From positions 1 through 35,336 of the forward strand of contig LWCA01000268.1 in the NCBI GenBank assembly GCA_001642005.1: 35,336 bases of DNA, in the 5' to 3' direction. The translations under genes were made by a program, and so were the position numbers. Shown here piece after piece: positions 22,002 to 32,600 of this stretch. This DNA is from Intoshia linei. Lineage: Eukaryota; Orthonectida; Rhopaluridae. Within the stretch, counting starts at the first letter, position 1. Each line of letters opens with the position of its first letter. The notes under the pieces were generated by a model. The model had not been told where the DNA came from. It did not search any database and worked only from the letters and a program-made list of their open reading frames with translations.

Positions 22002-25000
22002 ATGTTGTTTGTTCGAAAATTATTAGGTAATGTCATAATCATTCAGCATCAATACTTGAATAAATTGTTGGGAGCCCGTAGATTGAATTCCAGTTTTAAC
22101 CTATATTGTCCCAGACTAGTGATTCCAGTATGAATCATAATGATGCAATTCGAATCGATCATGATTCATTTCAAATTATTATATGTAGTAATTAAGTTGT
22201 GAATTTATTCAATTGGTGAATTACTCGGTGATGTAAAAATTGGTTTAAAATATCGATAAAAAAAATTTTATTAAAAATAGCAAGAGACTATTTGCAGATG
22301 TATTTTATTGTGTCCAAAGTAATATAACGATATTAAATTGAATAATGATATATTTAATCTAAGTATAATCTGGGTTTTTGACAGTGAAAATATTAATTTT
22401 TGAGGTTGCTATTTATGATACTGCTTATGAATTCAAAAACCATCCCAGAATTTATGTTTTATAAAATTTGAGGTCATGTTTCATTTTTAAAAAAAAATGT
22501 AATTTGGTGTTTAGACCATGAAGGCATGCGTTTCTGATGCTGAGATATATGACAATGTTAATGATTTTCCAACGCGTATAAGAATGTATGTTTTATTAAA
22601 TTTTTGGGATGATTTTAACTTCTTACTTTTTGGGATAATTAATTTAAATTTTAAATTTATGATAGAAATTAAATTGTTAATAGAATCCAAACAAATTTAA
22701 AAAAATAAACTGTATTACTAAACATGGAGAACAATATTATAAAGTCGGTACCACGTTTCAAAACTAAAATAGTGTGACCAGAAAAAAAACGTACTATCAA
22801 TTTTAGTTTATTTTATGATAAATGTAAAGCCAAAATTACATATCTGATTGCAAAAAATATTTTTGGCTTAAAATTGTTTCTAAATAAATTAAAATTTAAG
22901 TAATCGAACGTGACTAAATCGAGATATTACTGTACTATGAAAATGTATTATTAATTATAATACAGATTATAGAAACGATAATACATTTATAAAGATGAAA
23001 CAAATATCTAACATTTGGTTAAATTATGAACGTAAAGGTGATAAAGCAGAGTGTAAGGTTTGCAAGAAAATGATATGTTGCAGTGGATCTTCGACCTCAG
23101 GCCTTCGTAGACATTCACAACGTCACAATATAAAAAGTGATGCAAATATATGTCAACCGAAAAAATAAATGAAACAAACATGTATTAATTCATTTGTAAA
23201 ACAAATTAAAACCAGGGAGGAATTGGTAGCTGAGTTAGTGTGTAAGGATGGATTTTCAATGACGGCAATAACTAAAAGTGAATTTATAAGAGAGGCATTT
23301 AAAAAATTATCCTATGGTTTGCCGAAACAATTTAGTGACATATTACATACGTTAAATATATATTTCAAATCAATAGTATCAATGTTAGGTGAGAAAATGG
23401 AAAAGTCAGTTCAAGATGGTAAACGTTTTAGTATATCCCTTGATGAATGGACTAGTTTTAGGAATTGAAAATACGTTAATGTGCACCTCTATGAAAACAA
23501 CTATAATGTCAAATTAGGTTTAATAAGAGTTCAGGGAAGTTGTCCTGCTGAAAGATTAATTGAACTTTTGATTCAAAAACTATTAAAATATAATTTGAAT
23601 ATTTTAACGGATGTATTATGCGTTTTCACAGATGGTGCCAGTGTATGTTTAAATTTGGAAGAATTTCCGGAATTTTACATCAACAATGTTATAATCATGC
23701 AATACACCTTGCTGTTATATCTGTATTATATTCTAGTGATTCGGAGGATTATGTTTACGTACAATCAGATACTGATTTTAGCTTCGACAGTGACGCAGAT
23801 ATATGTTACAGAACGGGATTATTGCCAATATCAGTTGCATTAAATGGATTTAAATTAAATGAAAAATTTTCCATAAAAAATAATATACTACAAAATTACA
23901 TATCATTGAAAGAAGGCCATGAGTTGAATTTATTGTTGGATACCCTGACGAGATGGAACAGTATTACAACAATGATGGATCGATTCCTGAAAGTATCGAA
24001 TTCAGTAATAACTGCTTTTAAATGATCTAAACTTATTTATTTATGTGGAATAATGGATTTTTAAATGTAGTTATACAAATTTCTAATATTCTAAAACCGG
24101 TTAAGATTGGTATCGAGGCATTGAGTAAGGCCGACATAAACTTATTAAAAGCAGATGCTATCATTCAATTTATTTACAATGAATTAGAAACAATTAATGG
24201 AGATAATTCGATACAATTACAGTTAAAGTTAAAAAGTGAAATAATGAAAAGGAGAAGCAAAGAACTGTTAACTCTTATTAAATTTCTACATGATTGCAAT
24301 TATTTTAGATTGAAAACAACCTGCAATGATCTCCCTATGTGTACAAAAAGTGAAACATTAATATTTTGTAAATCCTTTATAGATAGATTATTTAAAGAAG
24401 ATATCATTTATTCAGATAAAGAGATATGTGATGTAAAAGAAATAGATATATTGGAAAGATCTATTTCTGATAGTATGAAGTCAAATAATATCTTATCAAA
24501 TTCTCACAATTTATATGATGAATTCGATCGATATGAAAGAACTGGAACGCTATTATCAAGATTGTTAAAATTAAAGGAAGCCCTTATGACCGTTCAACAC
24601 AACACTACAACACAAAATGAAAGAAATTTCTCCACTGCTACTAATTTCGTTACAAAACGTAGAACGCGTTTAAATGACGAATCTATCAATATTATGTGTG
24701 TTTTGAAACACTTTTTCAACAGTCTAAAATAAATAAATTTTTTCCTAATTAAATTTGTAAATTTCAATATAGATTCGTGTTATTTAATTAAATTTCTTTT
24801 TGTTTCTAAAATTAATTAAGGTCTCTAAAATTTTTAATGCTTCTATATTATATAATATATACACCCCGACAAACCGTTAGAGTACCTTATAAAAATGCTA
24901 TTAAAACCATTTTCTGGATAAAAATTAAAATAAAATTTAATAAATTTATAAAATGTCACTTACATATAACATGTCAAAGTGTATAAATATAATTTATTGC

Positions 25001-26001
25001 AATTATTCATCGCTAATTATTTCAAAATATTTAGTCATTATCGATCACGCGACAAAAGTGCTCTAAGAGATTATATTTTAAGTATTAATTAGCACTAAAG
25101 CATTAGAACATTATTAATTAACATTATTAACATTAGCAAGTATTAGCATTAGAAGTAGGAAGTGCATACAAACGTATCTCAATAATCGTTCGTCAAAAAA
25201 ATTAAATAATAAAATTGGACGCCCAAAGACATTAAGTCCATCTGATAGACGACTTTTATTGCGAGAAGCGTCTAATTCTCGTTTTAATGCTAGTTCAATA
25301 AAATCAAATTGTTTTTTTAAGGACGTTTCCACTCGGACGATACAACGGGAATTATTTTCCTCACCGAACATTTAACGCGTCTAAAATGACTAAAGAATGG
25401 TTAAATCATAAAAATATTACTGTTCTTCCGTGGCCACCATGCTCACCGGATCTAAACCCAATAGAAAATATATGGGGAATGATGACTGGGATTGTATATA
25501 AAGATGGAAAACAATATAAATGTTTAAAAGATCTGAGATCAGCCATAGAGAGAGCTTGGAATTTCATTGGAACCAACCCAAGGTTAACACTTTAATTGCA
25601 AGTATGCCTTCTATAATTTTTGAAGTTATTACAAATACAGGTGGAAGAAGTCATTATTAAAGTTATAAAATTATGTTTTAAATAAATTATTGTACCTATT
25701 TTGCTGTAAATTAGAAAGCGTTAGAGCACTTTTGTCGCATATTTATTTCGACTTTTTTTTCATTATCAAATTATAAAAAAAGTATACATAATTACACAAT
25801 TTAAAATTCTGGCCAATAACTGATATACTATATTGTTTTAGTATTGAAAAAATTAGATTATTGAAAGAAGAAATTATGGATACTCGACCATCTAATAATT
25901 TATCTAATTATGAAGAAAGTATAGATTTGGCTTTAAAAAACGTTGAATCATTGATTGTCTTGTCTAATAAAATTGATATGGACTCAGAGTCGGATTTTTG
26001 A
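22002..26001 (+). CDS. Small protein with a probable mitochondrial presequence, unidentified
   Basis: Three exons join in frame: 22002-22127, 22515-22585 and 25842-26001 (TGA), giving 118 residues. Each junction has GT (gtatga, gtatgt) and TAG with matching phase (0, then 2), and this agreement is the main support. The N-terminus (MLFVRKLLGN, then LLGARRLNSSFN) is basic, hydroxylated and free of acidic residues, like a mitochondrial targeting sequence. The rest is charged and helical (IEKIRLLKEEI, SIDLALKNVESLIVL) with an acidic tail. I do not recognise the family. Intron 2 is 3.26 kb because it contains a decayed hAT transposase gene and a Tc1/mariner deletion derivative. Further exons could be hidden there, or exons 2 and 3 could belong to different genes. 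Confidence 0.5.
22995..24732 (+). pseudogene. hAT-family transposase, nearly full length but broken
   Basis: A BED zinc finger starts the product (ECKVCKKMICC, then LRRHSQRH). The hAT catalytic core follows: FSISLDEWTS (first aspartate), VFTDGASV (second), CYNHAIHLAV (the CxxH motif), RWNSITTMMDRFL, and the C-terminal dimerisation block ERNFSTATNFVTKRRTRL with LNDESINIMCVLKHFF. The reading frame is broken by an in-frame TAA (23166), an in-frame TGA (23466), a frame change between about 23640 and 23690, and another near 24010-24040 next to a TGA (24023). The element is therefore dead. I did not find its inverted repeats or target duplication. It lies in the second intron of the small gene, same strand. 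Confidence 0.92.
25049..25738 (+). mobile_element. Tc1/mariner element, internally deleted, with intact termini
   Basis: The ends gcgacaaaagtgctctaa (25049-25066) and its exact reverse complement (25721-25738) are 18-bp terminal inverted repeats, giving a 690-bp element. Inside, the plus strand first encodes the N-terminal helix-turn-helix part of a Tc1-type transposase (KIGRPKTLSPSDRRLLL, RTIQRELF, about 25200-25372, then TAA). It then jumps to the catalytic C-terminus (25386-25595: MTKEWLNHKNITVLPWPP, SPDLNPIENIWGMM). The part with the first catalytic aspartate is gone, so it cannot make transposase but could be moved by a related one. No clean TA duplication is visible. A 53-bp stretch is repeated at 1-53. 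Confidence 0.88.
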
Positions 26002-26641
26002 CAAAAATACAAAAAATTACAAGACAAATAGTCTAAATATTTGTAGATACCACGTTTAAAAGCTCAAATGCCAATTTCAGTTAAAATAAAATTCAGTTTC
26101 AATGAATGAAAATGATATTTAAAATGGCAAACGCAACTCGAATAGAAAGCGTTAAATGTTTTTGATTGCAAATTAGTTTTTTTATTTTAAAAATACACAC
26201 TGTTAGTTAATAATTGCTTGTGATTCTTTGATGGGTGTGACACCCTAATATACATATCGTGTATAATTACGCATTCACTTAAGGAAATGATTTTTTTTTC
26301 AGTTCCAATTTCATCGTCTGGGTTTATTCACTCGCTTCCGGGTAATAGCCTGTAAAGTGTGTTACATAGCAAAAAAATAATTTTTATTTTAATTAATATT
26401 TGCATGTATGTGATATTAATATGTGAAAACATTTGAAAATAAAAACAAATATACTATAATATTTAATATGTTTAGTAACAAGGAAAAATAACAGATATTT
26501 AAACGTCCAAAAGAAAAATCTTTCGTCAGGTCGTGATTTAAATATCTTAAAACATGATTGAAATAAGAATCGACCAAGAGATATTGATCATCAATAATTG
26601 ATTATGTTCCGGGTTAGTAGAGTAAATTCTATTTGATTAAT
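26002..26641. other. Convergent intergenic region, nothing recognised
   Basis: The 640 bp between the stop codons of the small gene and the cysteine-rich gene hold no exon, repeat or RNA gene that I can recognise. Confidence 0.5.
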
Positions 26642-29600
26642 TTATATGATCAAAACGACGATAGTAGCAATTATAGATATAGCGTATAGCCGTGACATAA
26701 TTGTTAGCGCCGAGCTGATCGAACCAAAGTTGCAACCATCTTCAACGCAACATCTTTCGCAAATCTAATGTAAGTTAAATAATAATAAAAAAAGTAAAAG
26801 TACTGTTTCTCCAGTAGTATTTGATGTTTTACACATCATGTTTTGTGCATCAATAAGACAAGGGTCTTGTTTGCACGTACGATTATAAAAACCGTCTCCG
26901 ATTTCTTCAGTTTTCTTTGTAGAAGTAATCTACATTAAAATAAAAATATGTAATAATCCATTTACCCAGCAACTCCCAGTGACTCCTAAACCTTCACATC
27001 CACCCATGGTAAAATTAGACGCACTAAAGAGATCGGTACAACTTTTTTCATTAGAAGCGCAAAAGAAACATCTTCCTGCAGAACAGATTTCTTTATCTAC
27101 GGACAAATAATTTGAAGCGTCACATTCTTCACAGAAAGCTCTGGGGTCGACACATTTCAAACAGTTTGATTGACAATCTAAATGCACAATATAGGTACAC
27201 AGCTTGATTAAATTACTTATGCAAGCAAGTCGGTCATCTTGAACAATATAGTCATTGTAACAATCTGTACAGTATACAACATTAGCGTACAAAAAGCATT
27301 CTTCGCAATTTGGTATTTTCGTCGAACATTCTAAAAATTGATATAAAAAATAATAAATTAGTAAACTTGTGCAAATTACTGGCGTCACAGTAGTATCTAA
27401 GTAAGATTGATCATCACATTTCAAGCATGTAATAAGATCCAGACATTTTTCACAATTTTCACCACATTCTATAAATATGTTTAATAGCTTTTAATTATTT
27501 TACTTTTGCAAGTCACTGTAGTTTCTTCCCACATAGTTCCATCCATACATTCTGTACAAGATTTTGAGTTTATGCATCTATTGCAATAACCTGGACAACC
27601 TAATTTCTATTAAGTGTGTATTTATATAAATATTACTTGAACACGTTTTGCCTTTGGTATCATAAAAAGTGGCATCTTTGCAAAGAGAACAAGAAACACC
27701 ATCTGAACATTTTAGACAGTTTCCCATACACACTAAAATATAATATTTGATTTATCATTTCATTTATGATTCTTTGTTTAAGTATTATAATAATCCAAAT
27801 TTATTAACAATTATTGTAAATATATTATAATTAGTATTGTGGTAATAAGAAATTCACACGGAAAAATAATGGATATGGAACCGGCAGTACTTTCTGGATT
27901 TAGATTATATTAAATACGTCAATGAATTTAGTATTTAAATTTATTTATTGAAAGCAGATATTGATTATAATGGTTTATTTACAATTTTATTTTTTCTGGA
28001 ATTTAAGCTATTTAAGACAATTTTTACGATTTACTGTTTTGACTTTTTTTAAGAATATACAGTGTGTTTAATAATAATAATATACTCATCCTCTTTAATA
28101 AATTAAACAAATGGGATCACAAAATTGTGTTTAAAATTCTTTAAAAAAATGTTCATTGAACGTCTACACATTTCAAATAAAGAAATATGGGTGAAAATTT
28201 ATATAATTTATTCCTACTGATTTTTTTTCACTGCTACGCAATTTTTCATTCTCATTTTCACAAAAGTAGAAAGTTATTTTAAATTTTAATTTAAAACTAC
28301 AACAACGAAGTACAACAAAGTACAATTTTGTTATTATCATTTTTATATTTATTACAATGATTTGCAATGTTGGTCAAATTCATTTTCAATGTTTTTAAAG
28401 TACTCATTCAGTTAATATTTTGATTGATACAAAATAGATACTTTTTACTTGTCGAAAGCAGATACTGAATATATCATCACATTCAAAAAGACAATACATT
28501 ACGTATTCATAATTTTATTTTTTCTGGAATTTAAGCTATTTATGAAAATTTGTAGAATTGTACTGTTTACTTTGTTTTTAAGATTATACACAAAAATTTA
28601 AACAATAAAAGTAAGGTGGAACAATTCACTTTAAATTAAAAGGTAATGTGATATGACGGGTCCACGTGAAACAAGTTTGGGAATGACTACTTTAAAGGAT
28701 TGATAATAGTAAATAGTAGTATTTTTAAATTAGATGTTCAATGTGAATTTTATATTAGAATAAAAATGTCCCTCGGCAAAGCCAGGTGTTGTTTGTACGT
28801 AGTACAAAACAGTCAACCAGATTATTATAGTATATATATGTATTATACAACAGTTATTAATAAAAATCAATATTTAAACAATAATATATTTATAACATCA
28901 AAAATCATACTTGCACACGATTTAGACACATCGTCAAAATAATAGCTGCTTGTTAAGCAAGTATCACATGTTTCCTTAGCAGAACATTTGTCACAATTTG
29001 CAGGACAGGCTATAGTACATTGTATATATTTAATGATTTTATTTACCGGCACATAGAGTCGTCGTAGAATCAAAATAATATCGATCAATACACTTTGAAC
29101 ACGTCGTGGCAGATGTGCATTCCAAACAATGTAACGAACAAGCTAAAAATGTAAACCACCACAAAAATAATACCTGAACAAGTTCCAGAAATCAAGTAAA
29201 ATGATGAATCGCATAAAGTACACATGGTTGCATCAGAGCAGATTAAGCAATTCAACGGACATACTGAAATAATATAAATTTAATTTTTACATATAATACC
29301 CACGCATAGTTCCAATTTATGATAGTCAATACACGTTTTGCATGAATGTGTAATAGCACCACTATCGGCATCACACGTTGAACAAAATTGAGAAGTTGCT
29401 GAATTGTTAATTAGTAAAATTTTATCTAAAATGAAATAATTTTACCTAAGCATTCATTGGCTGAATTTATACAAAAATTTGCATTACAGGTTAAACATGT
29501 CTTATCATCAGTACAAATTTGACAGTTACTGGAGCAAACTATGTAAATTTATATTATTTTTAAAAAATGATACGGGAGCAAGTAGTTACACCAGCAACAA

Positions 29601-32600
29601 CATTTAGATAATATCCAGGATCACATAATGTACAAGGCGATGCCGTTTCGCAAGTTGCACAGTTGTTTATACAAACTAAACATTATATATAGGATTTAAA
29701 GTTCCATACGTTGACAAATTAAGGCATTTGCGTCCCAATATTTACTACTATAACATGTAGAACACAATGTTCCCGACGAACACGTTTTACAACCGTTTGG
29801 ACAATCTAAAAACTACTGCAAAGTATTAACTAGTATATACCGCTGCATGTAGCCGGAGTTGAAACAAAAAATCTACCATCTCCGCAATCTGAGCAATCTT
29901 TCAAAGAACTACAACTATCACAGTACGCTATACAATCTAAAACTTGATTTTACTGTTAAGAAAATAATACTTTCGCATGCAAAACTAACATCATTGAAGT
30001 ACATTGCAGCTGGACAAATATCGCATGTCGTGGTACTTGAGCATCCTAGACAGGCGGTTGGGCAATCTAATGTTTGTTAAAATGGATCAATAATATTTTA
30101 CCGAGGCAGCCGTCAGAATCTGATTTCCAGAATTTAGCTCTGCTGTTTCCATTTACAAATAATCCGCATCGGTCGCACTCGTCAGAACTAAGGAAAACCA
30201 TAGTGCTATAACATGCTAGGATAGTTGTAAATATATTATAAATTAAATTACTATAACACATGGTGTTCTTAAAGTATCGACTTTCAGCGACAGATGAACA
30301 TGCTTCACATATAGACTTTTCTTTATAATAACAATCTATGCATTAATTAGAATGTGATGCATACCAACATACCAACACAAGCTCCATTGGACCATACTTT
30401 TCCATCTGTACATTGATCGCAAGAAGTAGTACTTGAACAAGATACGCAATTTATTGGACAATCTTAAGATATAAATGTGATATATGCATTAAAAATAATA
30501 TTACCTTTGCACAATGAGGCTTCGAATACTTTACTCACACAATTATTGCATTCTGGAGCTGTAGTGGGTAATCCGGATGAACATGCTTTGCAGCTCCATG
30601 TTGTTGGGTCCCAATAATAGTCCAATTTACATGAAGTACATCCATTTGTACCACATACAAGACAATTTTCCATGCAAGCTGGAAAAAATATATAATTTAA
30701 TAAAATTGAGCGTACTGATGCAAGTTGGAGTGCCATTTGCCCAATACAATGGAGAAGAAGCTGTTGTACAAGCATTGCATCTAGTGCTTGTGTCCATTGG
30801 GTGTTTAGCGCAATCAATTGCTATATAATATAGTAATTTATTTTTAAACAAAATGTAATTACCCACACAGTCATTTCCATCATGTTGAGCGGCCGGACAA
30901 GAAAGGCAGGCGCCACTAACCAAACCAGCCAAAGTTGCACATGACACAACTATATTTAATATTGAAATATAAATATTATGATATTTTACCATCGCATGTG
31001 TTAGTATTCCAAAATCTATTTTTTTTTTTTGCTGCACATCTATCACAATATGCCTGCGCTTCAGCTATATCTGGTGAAGCCGTACAATCCAAATCTAATC
31101 TATGTAAAATGTACCTTTAATTTTTTACCTAGACAGAAACCAGTACCACCACCTGCAGTCCAGGTTGTATCCATACACCCTGTGCACATTTCTTGTGAAG
31201 ACAGAAACGATAAGAATAAATTTTTGGTACAATCATCGCTGGCCATGGCTACAATTAATTAATTTTGGATATGAAGCATTATTACCCACACAATTTGTTC
31301 CATCCCATTTATATTCCATTGTTTGATCACATATCTCTTTTGTATCAGGTATGGTATTCCTTGTGTGTACTTTGATAAAAATAATATTTATTGTCGTATA
31401 TTATTGATGGAACATCCCCAAAAGTGGAACTCAAAATTTAAAGTTAAGTTCAAATAAATTTAATTTAAAAATTAAAATATAAATAAATAATTTATATTAT
31501 GTATCAGCAGAGTAACATCTGGTCAATTTAATAGTGCTGTCGAAAGAATCTATTTGCAGATATATTTTAGAAGATGAATTTATTTTTTACACATGGTTCA
31601 ATTACAATTAAATGATAAGTATCAAACTTATTGTTGTACATAAATATATAAACATAATTGTATATCAATAAATTAAATATTATACTGAACTGAACTGTAA
31701 ATTTTGACTATTTCACTTTTGGGGTGTTCCATCAATGGTATTCTATATTTATTATATAAATGTGTTTTACCAACACAAGTGCTTTGTGCATTAACATACA
31801 TATGATGACATCTTGGACACTCTGCCGCTATAATTGAGTCGCACGTATCAGCTAATATTTTTGTATATTTTAAATTACATATATAATTCAATTACCGGTT
31901 CCGGCATCTGCAATTGCCCAGCATGCATTACATAATTGTTGTGACTAAAACAAGTAATTTGTGAATGATAGTAGTCTGTATAGTAAATGTTCTAAGAACA
32001 TTGTTAATAATGCAATAATTACTATCCTTTACTTATATAAAATTAAATGTCTGAGTGTGTATGTATTACCATATATTTAAAAAATTTAACCAAACCCAAT
32101 TTCTAATACAGTTTTTCGCAGAGAATGTTGATATCTATATTTTATTTCCCGAATTTGAGTTATTCAGAGTCCAAACCGAATTTCCCCTTTTGCCATAAAT
32201 AAATAAAATCAGCCAAAAATTTTAATAAAACTTACATTTTGGGACTCGTTTTAAAATCATTACATTGTCGTAAATTTTCATTAATCAAAAGATAATTTTC
32301 AAGTTCAAAATCCAAATTATCTTTTTTTTCAAATGAAAACACCGCTAAAATTTTAAAAAAAATTGCAAATAGTAAAGTTGTATCCTGTTGACATACACAA
32401 AAATGTAAGAAGTAAGTAAGAATTATAATTTCATTATTATTAAATATAGTAAATACCGCTGTTCCGGTACAATCTGCCAAACCATTACCTTAACATACAT
32501 TTTATTCATGTTTAAATAATGTATTACCATTGCAAGCACCACTATCATACCAATAACCCTCACACGCGTTACACAAATCTACCGTAGACCCGGAAACAAC

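Noticed and set aside
24872-24890. A further Tc1 terminus at 'ccgttagagtacctt'
   Set aside because: It only partly resembles the 18-bp end at 25721-25738 and has no partner, so it may be chance.
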